64,000 bases of DNA, taken from the NCBI RefSeq assembly GCF_014207745.1, contig NZ_JACHJB010000002.1, positions 496,001 through 560,000 of the forward strand, given 5' to 3'. The DNA is from Nonomuraea muscovyensis. Its GTDB lineage: Bacteria > Actinomycetota > Actinomycetes > Streptosporangiales > Streptosporangiaceae. Position numbers and translations under genes: made by a program. The notes beneath the pieces were generated by a model. It saw only the letters and a program-made list of their open reading frames with translations. It made no database searches and had not been told where the DNA came from. Positions 9,319-15,932 of this stretch are shown piece after piece (position 1 is the first letter of the stretch; each line of letters begins with the position of its first letter).

Positions 9319-10034
9319 GCCGCCGTGTAGTCGTCCAGGCCGAGGGCGACGGCCAGGTCGCGCAGGCATTCTTCGAAGACGGGCTCCATGTCGGTGTAGG
9401 CGAAGTCCAGTTGGTGCAGGACTTCCATGCACAGCAGCCCGTACAGCCTGATCCAGCAGGTCAGGAAGACGTGGGCGGCTTCGGGCGGCAGCCGTCCGTC
9501 GATGGTGGCAGAGTAGCCGGTCAGTTGCTCGCGCAGTGACGCGGGCAGGCCGGCCAGGTCGGGCACCGGGAACGGCCGCGTCTGCCACAGCTCGATGGTC
9601 AGGTCGAGCAGGACCTGTTCGAAACGCAGGGCGGCCTGGTGGCGCACCGAGTCCGGCCGCCGGTTCGGCGGGGCGATGGGGCTGGCGAAGATCCAGCCGA
9701 ACTCGGCGGGGTGGACGATGGCCCAGGCGCGCATGGCCCGGCAGACAGCCAGTATGCGCTCGCCGGTTGGCGCGTCGGCGTGGGCGTCGCGGGCCTGTTC
9801 CATCGCGGCGGCCAGTTCACGGAAGAAGTCGGCGGTCACGGCGCCGACCAGGTCGTCGTGGCCGGCGTAGTAGTGGTAAAGGGCCGGGCCGCTCATGCCG
9901 ACCTGCCGGGCGACCGCGTTGATGGTTACCGCGGCCGACCCCTGCTCGACCAGCAGCTTACGCGCGGCCGCGTGGATCTCCTCCAGGGTCGCCTGGCGCA
10001 GCCTCTCTCGCCGGCTGCCCGTGTGTGAGGACAT
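9315..10034 (-). CDS. TetR/AcrR family transcriptional regulator
   Basis: 239 aa from the ATG at 10034, chosen for the GAGGGG five bases upstream; upstream in-frame ATGs exist at 10073 and 10136. The N-terminal HTH reads ATLEEIHAAARKLLVEQG...INAVARQVGMSGPALYHYYAGHDDLV. The C-terminal ligand domain has the WI...Y.GLLCMEVLHQL helix common to TetR members with large effector pockets. It is divergent from the small-peptide/flavoreductase/FAD-monooxygenase set at 10135-12128, which it probably represses. Confidence 0.88.
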   Translation of the reverse strand: MSSHTGSRRERLRQATLEEIHAAARKLLVEQGSAAVTINAVARQVGMSGPALYHYYAGHDDLVGAVTADFFRELAAAMEQARDAHADAPTGERILAVCRAMRAWAIVHPAEFGWIFASPIAPPNRRPDSVRHQAALRFEQVLLDLTIELWQTRPFPVPDLAGLPASLREQLTGYSATIDGRLPPEAAHVFLTCWIRLYGLLCMEVLHQLDFAYTDMEPVFEECLRDLAVALGLDDYTAA

Positions 10035-10066
10035 CGTCACCCCTCTTGTCGTTCCCTCGATCACCG

Positions 10067-10116
10067 TTGACATCTTAGGGTATCTATGTTTCCTTAATGG
10101 CTCTAAGAAATCTATT
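10067..10116. promoter_or_regulatory. AT-rich divergent promoter between the TetR gene and the redox operon
   Basis: TTGACA at 10067-10072 is followed by an unusually AT-rich tract to 10116 containing inverted half-sites CTTAG (10074-10078) and CTAAG (10103-10107). The GC content contrasts sharply with the flanks. It probably holds promoters for both directions and the TetR operator; exact -10 boxes were not assigned. Confidence 0.45.
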
Positions 10117-10134
10117 ACCCGTAAGGAGCGTCGC

Positions 10135-10239
10135 ATGGAGTGTCTGTGGTCGATCGTTTTCGCGGTGATGGTGCTGGTTGCGGCTATGTGGTGGCGAATG
10201 TCCAGATCCGCCCACGTCCGGCGGCGTAAGGACTCCTGA
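10135..10239 (+). CDS. 34-aa single-pass membrane peptide
   Basis: ATG at 10135 preceded by AAGGAG at 10123-10128, stop TGA at 10237. The product starts MECLWSIVFAVMVLVAAMWW and ends in a basic tail (HVRRRKDS): one transmembrane helix with a positive-inside C-terminus. Its stop lies one base before the flavoreductase ATG at 10241, so it is first in that operon. No family recognised. A strong ribosome site and tight spacing support a real gene. Confidence 0.6.
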   Translation: MECLWSIVFAVMVLVAAMWWRMSRSAHVRRRKDS

Positions 10240-10240
10240 C

Positions 10241-10984
10241 ATGGTCCGCACGATGCGCGACCGCTTGTTCGGCAAGTACGCCATGGAGTCGACCGTCACT
10301 GTCGCCGAACAGGTCACCCCCGCCATGCGCCGGATCCGGCTGGAAACCGACCAGCCCGTCGCCTTCCCCTACACCCCCGGACAGCACATCAGGATCCAGC
10401 TGAAGGACCCGCTGTCGGTGTCGGGCATCCTGCGCCCGGCCGAGACGCTGCGCACCTACACGATCTGGGACCTCGACCCCGGCAAGAAGGCGATCGAACT
10501 GCGCGTCCACCTGTATGGGGGCGACGGCATCGGCCTGAGGTGGGCGCGGGCGGCCCGGCCCGGGGACCGGGTGACCTTCTGGTGGCCGCAGGGCGACTTC
10601 TTCACCCGCGAGACGGCCTTTCACTTATTCATCGGGGAGGAGACCGCCAGCGTCGCCTTCGGGCCGATGATCAGAGTGTTAGGAGCCTCGGCCGAGGTGT
10701 TCGGCGTCCTGGAGAGCGAGACCCCCGAGCACGATCTGCTCATGCCCGGGGCGACGGTGCTGCGCCGCGTTCATCGCCACGGCGCCCCCGCCAGCGCTTC
10801 CCGGGCGCTGCTCGCGGCTGTGGCCGAGCTCGATCTGCCCGGCAACACCGGTGCCGCCTACATAGCCGGTGAGGCCAGAACCTGCCAGTTGGTGCGCGAC
10901 CTGCTGGTGCGCGAGCGCAACTGGCCACGGGCCTCGATCAAGACCAAGCCGCTCTGGGCCCCCGGCAAGCGGGGCCTGCACTAG
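10241..10984 (+). CDS. Siderophore-interacting protein family flavoreductase (SIP)
   Basis: 247 aa. The FAD-binding barrel shows RRIRLETDQPVAFPYTPGQHIRIQL and RTYTIWDLD, followed by the RPGDRVTFWWPQG turn. The C-terminal half (LFIGEETASVAFGPMI; AYIAGEARTCQLVRDLLV) fits the NAD(P)H domain of SIP/ViuB ferric-siderophore reductases. The family reduces Fe(III)-siderophores or serves as a ferredoxin-reductase-like electron donor. Here it is followed 13 bp later by a FAD monooxygenase and no siderophore genes are nearby, so an electron-supply role is equally possible. Confidence 0.85.
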   Translation: MVRTMRDRLFGKYAMESTVTVAEQVTPAMRRIRLETDQPVAFPYTPGQHIRIQLKDPLSVSGILRPAETLRTYTIWDLDPGKKAIELRVHLYGGDGIGLRWARAARPGDRVTFWWPQGDFFTRETAFHLFIGEETASVAFGPMIRVLGASAEVFGVLESETPEHDLLMPGATVLRRVHRHGAPASASRALLAAVAELDLPGNTGAAYIAGEARTCQLVRDLLVRERNWPRASIKTKPLWAPGKRGLH

Positions 10985-10997
10985 CCGTCAAGGAGAC

Positions 10998-12128
10998 ATG
11001 CACATGAAAGTGATCATTGTGGGGGGCGGCATCGGCGGGCTCGCTACGGCCGTCGCGTTTCACCAGCGTGGGCTACAGGTGGAGGTCCTCGAACGCGCTG
11101 CCGAGTTCACCGAGGTGGGCGCCGGGCTGAGCATCCAGCCCAACGGCCTGCGCGCGCTGGACGCCCTCGGCATGGGCGACCGTCTGCGTGCCGGTGGACT
11201 GGCCGACCCGCCCGCGGGCATCCGCAGCAGCCAGGGGGACTGGCTGATCCGCAACGACGTCGACGACCTCAAGCGCCGCTTCGGCCCGTGGGTGATCGTG
11301 CACCGGGCGGCCCTGCTCGACCTGCTGCGCTCGGCCGTGCCGCCCGAGGCGCTACGGACCGGCGTCGACGTACGGCACGTGCAGTCCGACGGCACGGTCC
11401 GCCACAGCGGCGGCGTCTCCACCGCGGATCTCGTGGTGGGCGCCGACGGCGTGCACAGCGTGACCCGGCGCTCCCTCTGGCCCGACCTTCCCGGGCCGCG
11501 CTACGTCGGCTACACCACCTGGCGTCTCATCGCTCCACCTCAGCCCATCGAGGGGAGCGTGGAATCGTGGGGCAGGGGCGAACGGTTCGGGCACGTGCCG
11601 ATGCCCGACGGCCGCATCTACTGCTACGTGATGGCCAACGCCCCGGCCGGCTCCGACGTCGGCCTGGATGAGCTGCGCGAACGCTTCGCACGCTGGCACC
11701 AGCCCATCCCCGCGCTGCTCGACTCCGCGCAAGAGGAGGCGATGCTGCAACACGACACCTATGAGCTGCCGACGCTGCCCGCGTACGTCTCGGGAAACGT
11801 CGCCGTTCTCGGTGACGCGGCCCACGCCATGACCCCCAACCTGGGGCAGGGCGCCTGCCAGGCGCTCGAGGACGCGGTCACGCTCGCGCACGCGGTGGAC
11901 ACCCTCGGCGTGCGCGCGGGGCTTCAGGCGTACGACCGCGCCCGCAGGCCACGCACCCAGCTGATCGTCCGCCGTTCCCGCCAGGCCGGAGCCGCCGCGC
12001 ACTGGACCTCCACGCCGATGACCACTCTGCGGGACGCGGTCCTTCCTCTCCTCCCGAACGTGCTCTTCGACCGCTCACTCACCCCCGCCTACACCTGGAC
12101 GATCTCATGTCCACCCCACGAATCCTGA
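10998..12128 (+). CDS. FAD-dependent monooxygenase (PHBH/UbiH-like)
   Basis: 376 aa, start ATG 10998 with AGGAGA upstream. The N-terminal dinucleotide fold VIIVGGGIGGLATAVAFHQRGL, the DG motif (LVVGADGVHSVTR) and the GD motif (VLGDAAHAMTPNLGQGACQALEDAV) are all present. Group A flavoprotein hydroxylases use NAD(P)H and oxygen on aromatic or similar substrates; the length fits salicylate-hydroxylase/zeaxanthin-epoxidase-like members. Third gene of the TetR-controlled set. Its 3' end overlaps the DUF6640-like start by 22 bp. Confidence 0.87.
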   Translation: MHMKVIIVGGGIGGLATAVAFHQRGLQVEVLERAAEFTEVGAGLSIQPNGLRALDALGMGDRLRAGGLADPPAGIRSSQGDWLIRNDVDDLKRRFGPWVIVHRAALLDLLRSAVPPEALRTGVDVRHVQSDGTVRHSGGVSTADLVVGADGVHSVTRRSLWPDLPGPRYVGYTTWRLIAPPQPIEGSVESWGRGERFGHVPMPDGRIYCYVMANAPAGSDVGLDELRERFARWHQPIPALLDSAQEEAMLQHDTYELPTLPAYVSGNVAVLGDAAHAMTPNLGQGACQALEDAVTLAHAVDTLGVRAGLQAYDRARRPRTQLIVRRSRQAGAAAHWTSTPMTTLRDAVLPLLPNVLFDRSLTPAYTWTISCPPHES

Positions 12129-12412
12129 TCATTGCCGTCACAGCGATCACGGCGGTCAGCGCCGTGCTCGCCGACCTGGTCATCCCCGACCCGGCGGCAC
12201 AGCACGCCTTCAACCCGGCCTGGCCACCCCAGGCCAAATTCCACGACGCCCAATACATGGTGATGGCCGTGCTCCTCGGCCTCACCGGCCTGGCCCTCGC
12301 GCTACGGCGGAGCCGGAACCCGCTGCTGTACGCCGCCACCGTCTACGTTTCTGGACACCGCCGGGAGGGTGGCAGATGCCGTCTGGGCGTACGCACGCGT
12401 CTCGACGCGTGA
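12107..12412 (+). pseudogene. DUF6640-like membrane protein, 3' end replaced
   Basis: Starts inside the 3' end of the FAD monooxygenase gene and encodes two clear transmembrane helices (ILIIAVTAITAVSAVLADLVI and MVMAVLLGLTGLALAL) with the conserved-looking AFNPAWPPQAKFHDAQYMV between them. This resembles small DUF6640-type proteins, normally about 120-140 aa with four helices. After LLYAATVY, about residue 81, the reading enters the serine-recombinase remnant and ends in unrelated residues. The last helices are therefore lost; activity is doubtful. Confidence 0.6.
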
Positions 12413-12664
12413 CCAGAACCCACAGCTCCAACTCGACGCCCTGGCGGCCAGCGGCTACGACGAACTGGTCATGAAAAAAGGAATCGGGCAAGCGCGGCGT
12501 CCCGCGACCGGCATGGGAGACCATCTTGGCCCTACCTCAGGCGGGCGACACTGAAGTTCTACGAGTCCGACCGGTAGGGCCGCCCAGCGGGACACGTGCT
12601 GATTACGGTCAACGAGCTGCGCGGCCGCGGCATCACGGTGGTGTCGCTGACGGAGAACTTTGAT
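12371..12664 (+). pseudogene. Serine recombinase (resolvase/invertase) remnant
   Basis: The N-terminal catalytic domain start is clear: VWAYARVSTRDQNPQLQLDALAASGYDELV, including the usual catalytic serine of YARVST. Frameshifts follow, but the later pieces TLKFYESDR and LITVNELRGRGITVVSLTENF are recoverable in other frames up to about 12664. An in-frame TAG interrupts at about 12575 and the DNA-binding C-terminus is absent. It cuts off the DUF6640-like gene upstream. Confidence 0.8.
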
Positions 12665-12693
12665 TGCGGCCGTGGCCGAAGCTCAGCCGCGCG

Positions 12694-13092
12694 TCAGCGC
12701 CTTCCATCCCAGGAGTAGAAGGCGCCCTGCAGGTGCTCGAAATAGTGATCGACGTGATCCTCTGACCACTCCATGTCCTCAAGGAGTCGGGCTGGATCGC
12801 CCTGTGGGCTCCAGGCGTAGCCGTAGGGGCTATGCAAAGTCTCGCCCTGTTGGAAAACGACCACCCCGCGCTCGCGGCGGACCTCCTCGAAGTCCATCCC
12901 GCCGACGGTGCGGGGGCCGAGCCGGTCGCCGTCCCTCATTGTGCGGGCGAACGCCTCCGTCTCTGCGGCTGAGCGGATGAACCGCTGGTCGTCGGTGCCG
13001 CGGAAGGCCACGATCGCCACTAGCACGGCGCCCGCGAGGGCGAGAACGCCGAGGAACGCTAAAATCCCCGAACGCGAAACGCCGACTGGCAT
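12694..13092 (-). CDS. Hypothetical membrane-anchored protein
   Basis: 132 aa from the ATG at 13092 (GGGGG upstream; weak ribosome site). One N-terminal transmembrane segment (GILAFLGVLALAGAVLVAIVAF, about residues 9-30) is followed by a soluble, acidic/aromatic domain ending EHLQGAFYSWDGRR. No family recognised. It occupies the place where the rest of a TnsB-like gene would be expected, so it may be resident sequence exposed by a deletion or cargo. Codon use looks normal for the window. Confidence 0.55.
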   Translation of the reverse strand: MPVGVSRSGILAFLGVLALAGAVLVAIVAFRGTDDQRFIRSAAETEAFARTMRDGDRLGPRTVGGMDFEEVRRERGVVVFQQGETLHSPYGYAWSPQGDPARLLEDMEWSEDHVDHYFEHLQGAFYSWDGRR

Positions 13093-13154
13093 TGCGGCCC
13101 CCAAATGATCGTCGTGGACAGAGTTTCCCGTGATCGTAAACCGGCCGGCCGACG

Positions 13155-13316
13155 TCACGCCATCACCCCAAAGACGTGCCGGCTCATCGGCGGCGCGGTT
13201 TGCCCAGATGATCGTGACTGGGCTAGCGTGCCCGACAACCCGACCACGGTTTGCATCACGCCCGCGAATCGGATCCGCTCTCCGACCTGCAACGCCGGTG
13301 GCCGTGCCGTACTCAT
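13155..13316 (-). pseudogene. TnsB/Mu-like transposase N-terminal stub
   Basis: ATG at 13316 overlaps the TnsA-like stop (ATGA), as expected for a tnsA-tnsB pair. The 53-residue product starts MSTARPPALQVGERIRF and continues MQTVVGLSGT, a small beta-barrel start I associate with actinobacterial TnsB-like integrases. It then loses homology and stops; no DDE catalytic core follows. The transposase is therefore truncated after its first domain. Confidence 0.55.
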
Positions 13317-14059
13317 CCCTCCTCCTCGGACGCCCACACGATGCTGCAGGCAGCCAGCGGCGCCGAGGCCAGATCCGTCAGTAACAGGCCTCGCCAGAGC
13401 AGGTGATAGAGCACGGGAACGACGGCCAGCTGATCGCCCACCCGCTGTGCGGTTGCCAGGAGCGGGGCCGGTTCGGTGAAAGCCTCCATCAGCACGCCTG
13501 CGATGTCCTCCGCGAAGCAGCGGCGGTGGCGGTAGCCTGCCAGCCACCTGACATTGGCTCGTAAGGTCGGCACTGGGCACGCAGTCCGCCGGAACTCCCA
13601 GCCCACCTCCCGACACGCCTGCGCCATCGTCGCGAACGCCTCCGCAGCTGGCGCATCCACCCGGTCATCAGGGCGGACATCCACCACCACGCCTTGCCCA
13701 TCAACGGTGCGGGCGAAGTAGTCGGGGACATGTCGCCTCAACCTGCCCGTCCCGGCCCGCCAGATCAGCCAGAAAGGCTGGGAGGCTACAACGACGCGTG
13801 GGTCGAAGTCGAGCATCATCACGACATCGCGTTCCGTCCACGACTCATAACCCACGTGCTGGCCTGTGGTGGCAAACCACCACAGGCCAGGGAAGTTCTT
13901 CTGGCCCCCTATAGGAGGGGAAGGTCCGGACAGCCGGAGAACGCTCAAAACGCGTATTCCACGCCGAGCGTAGCGGGCCGTGACGTCCACGCCGTCCTCG
14001 TCGAGGAACGCCACCTCAAAACCCTGTCCATCGGACAGCACACTGTGCACCTCGGTCAT
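13313..14059 (-). CDS. TnsA-like heteromeric transposase endonuclease subunit
   Basis: 248 aa, ATG at 14059 with GGAGG six bases upstream. Residues 71-130 carry the TnsA-type restriction-fold core: YESWTERDVVMMLDFDP (E77), then HVPDYF (D113) and QGVVVDVRP (D127-R129). In Tn7 TnsA the last position is lysine; here it is arginine, which I believe is common in actinobacterial members. TnsA cuts the 5' ends of the transposon while TnsB cuts the 3' ends. The frame is intact but its partner is only a stub, so mobility in cis is unlikely. The repeats at 14183-14363 lie just upstream and should be the element's end. Confidence 0.75.
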   Translation of the reverse strand: MTEVHSVLSDGQGFEVAFLDEDGVDVTARYARRGIRVLSVLRLSGPSPPIGGQKNFPGLWWFATTGQHVGYESWTERDVVMMLDFDPRVVVASQPFWLIWRAGTGRLRRHVPDYFARTVDGQGVVVDVRPDDRVDAPAAEAFATMAQACREVGWEFRRTACPVPTLRANVRWLAGYRHRRCFAEDIAGVLMEAFTEPAPLLATAQRVGDQLAVVPVLYHLLWRGLLLTDLASAPLAACSIVWASEEEG

Positions 14060-14182
14060 CGGCGCCTCCACCCAGGATCGCCCCAACACCGACACACTCG
14101 GACGGAATGTAACCGAACGAACACGAAGAATGAGGGTAGTTTCGTCGATTCCGCCACTCTTACCGAGACGAACTGCTTCTCA

Positions 14183-14363
14183 CTCCAACTCCAGTGAGAC
14201 GAACCCGCCCACGCGCCAGGTTCGATGAGACACCCAGCCCGCGACCAGTGGGCTGTGCGCCACCTTGATGAGACAGGTGGGCAAGACGCGCCGAGTTCAG
14301 TGAGACGCGCGCCAACTTCGGTGAGACAGGACAGCACGCCAGCTCTTGTGAGACGGGACAACA
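14183..14363 (+). repeat. Six degenerate 18-bp direct repeats, probable TnsB-binding sites at a Tn7-like end
   Basis: Copies end at 14200, 14231, 14274, 14306, 14327 and 14354, each finishing in TGAGAC. The best copies are CGCCAGGTTCGATGAGAC (14214-14231), CGCCGAGTTCAGTGAGAC (14289-14306), CGCCAACTTCGGTGAGAC (14310-14327) and CGCCAGCTCTTGTGAGAC (14337-14354). Consensus CGCCARSTTCRRTGAGAC. Spacings of 21-43 bp with all copies in one orientation next to tnsA match the layout of Tn7-type ends. The outer tip is probably at about 14363, reading TGTTGTCCCGTCTCAC inward on the minus strand. Confidence 0.65.
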
Positions 14364-14405
14364 GTCACTACGCGCCATGACGAGCGCCGCAGGGGACTTC
14401 GCCAA

Positions 14406-14436
14406 AACTTGCGGGAATTCAGCCTTCTCGCAAGTT
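14406..14436. promoter_or_regulatory. Inverted repeat upstream of the coiled-coil gene
   Basis: AACTTGCG (14406-14413) and CGCAAGTT (14429-14436) are perfect 8-bp arms. An AT-rich tract from 14468 to 14513 follows, containing a smaller TTTTC-GAAAA dyad, and leads to the GTG start at 14517. This looks like an autoregulated promoter for the downstream gene. Confidence 0.4.
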
Positions 14437-14516
14437 ACCCTACGACGGTCAAGGCGCAACGGATCGTCTTTTCTGTTTTTGATTTTCTGGAAAATAAGAA
14501 ATGCTATCGTGGTGGT

Positions 14517-15848
14517 GTGACGGAAGAGACGGCTGTGGTGACGCCCTGTAAGCACTGCGGGGCGCCGATCGAGCAGCGGCGGGGGAGAGGGCGGCCCAAG
14601 GCGTACTGCCCTGAGGGCGACTGTCAGGCGGCCGCCAAGCGGGAGCGCGAGCTGCGCCGGGCCACCCCCGGCCTGGAAGGGGCGCTGGCCAGGGCCGAAC
14701 AGTTGTACGAGCGGATGGAGAGCGGGCTGGCCGCGGCCATCGAGCCGCTCGCCCGGGCGCTGGCCGAGGAGCTGAGTCCCGCCGGGGTGGAGGCGAAGCT
14801 GAGCGCGGTCCAGGCCGAGGCGCACACGAGGGTGGCGATCGCGCGTACCGAGCGGGAGCAGGCGTTCGAGCAGGTGCGGCTGGCTCGTGAGGCCGCCGAG
14901 CACGCGCGCAGGGAGGCCGCGGAGATGCGGGCGCGGGTCGAGGAGGCGCAGACGGAGCGCGACGACGCGCTGAGCGACGCCGAACGGGCGCGCGAGCAGG
15001 CGTTGGCCGCCTTGCGTGAGGCCGCAAGCACCGAGCGGCAGGCGTTGCAGAACGCCGAGGAGGCGGCGCGCCGGGCCGAGCTGGCCGAGCGCCGGGCGGA
15101 CGACGCGGCCCGGCGGGCCGAACAGGCGGAGGCGGCCAGGGACCAGGTGGCTCGGGAACTCGTCGCGAGAGTGGAGGAGGCCGAGGCCCGTACCCGGGAG
15201 GCGGAGGAGCGGGCCGTACAGGCCGTTGAGGAGGCCGAACAGGCGCTGGGCGAGCGTGACCGGGCGCGCGAGGAGGTGGTGGGGGCCGTCCGGGCCAGGC
15301 AGGAGGCCGAGCGTGACGTGGCGGCAGCACAGGCCAGGGCCGAGGCCGCCGCCCAGGAACGCGACCGGGCGGTCGCCCGCGCCGAGAGCGCCGCGCGGAC
15401 GGCGGCGGAAGCCGAACGAGACCGGGCCGTAGCGCTCAACGAGGCCGTGCAGGCCCGCGAGAACGCCGCCGCGCAGGTCCGGCAGGCGCGCGAGGCGGCC
15501 GAGGCGGAGGTCGCGCAGGTACGCGAGGGCGCCGAGGCGGAGGTCGCGCAGGCCAGGCAGGAGCAGGAGAGGGCGGCCCACGAGACCGCCGCACTGGCCG
15601 AACGCGTGGAGGTCCTCGAACGGCAGGCCACCGAGGCCGGTTCACGCGAGGCGGCCCAGGCGGCGGAGGCCGTGGCCGTCGAGCGGGCCCATGCCGACGC
15701 GCTGGCGGGCCAGTGCGACGAACTGCGCGTGGAGTTGCGGCTGGAACGGGCCCGCCTGGACGACATGCGAGCCCAGCTCGACGCGGCGCGGGCCGAGGCG
15801 GCCGAGCTGCGGGAGCGGGCGGTGGCGGCGGAACTGCGATCCCGTTGA
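14517..15848 (+). CDS. Zinc-finger plus long coiled-coil protein (KfrA-like architecture)
   Basis: 443 aa from the GTG at 14517; the frame is open to 14409 but the upstream part is AT-rich promoter-like DNA. Residues about 9-45 hold C-x2-C (CKHC) and C-x4-C (CPEGDC) pairs around a basic GRGRPKAYC segment, a probable zinc ribbon that could bind DNA. From residue about 50 to the end the protein is an almost uninterrupted Ala/Glu/Arg coiled coil of about 390 residues with heptad character (AEEAARRAE, AEQAEAARDQ). The layout recalls plasmid KfrA proteins, with a DNA-binding head and long coiled-coil tail, but the head is different. Function unknown. Confidence 0.75.
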   Translation: MTEETAVVTPCKHCGAPIEQRRGRGRPKAYCPEGDCQAAAKRERELRRATPGLEGALARAEQLYERMESGLAAAIEPLARALAEELSPAGVEAKLSAVQAEAHTRVAIARTEREQAFEQVRLAREAAEHARREAAEMRARVEEAQTERDDALSDAERAREQALAALREAASTERQALQNAEEAARRAELAERRADDAARRAEQAEAARDQVARELVARVEEAEARTREAEERAVQAVEEAEQALGERDRAREEVVGAVRARQEAERDVAAAQARAEAAAQERDRAVARAESAARTAAEAERDRAVALNEAVQARENAAAQVRQAREAAEAEVAQVREGAEAEVAQARQEQERAAHETAALAERVEVLERQATEAGSREAAQAAEAVAVERAHADALAGQCDELRVELRLERARLDDMRAQLDAARAEAAELRERAVAAELRSR

Positions 15849-15858
15849 GCCATGCCAC

Positions 15859-15877
15859 GGGGGCTGCGGCCGCCCCC
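15859..15877. terminator. Hairpin between convergent genes
   Basis: GGGGGC (15859-15864) pairs with GCCCCC (15872-15877) over a 7-nt loop, with extra partial pairing outside. It lies between the coiled-coil gene stop at 15848 and the convergent MFS gene stop at 15933. There is no T-run, as is common in high-GC actinomycetes. Confidence 0.5.
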
Positions 15878-15932
15878 ACGGCAACTCCGGTCACCTGGCA
15901 ACCCTCGACGAAACGCTGCGGGGTCACCGTGA

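Noticed and set aside
14183..14363. CRISPR array interpretation of the six repeats
   Set aside because: Copies are too short and degenerate, spacing varies from 21 to 43 bp and no cas gene is near; transposon-end sites explain it better.
14160..15581. 473-codon minus-strand frame rich in Leu/Gly/Arg
   Set aside because: Mirror of the coiled-coil repeat on the other strand; no family features and it runs through the repeat array.
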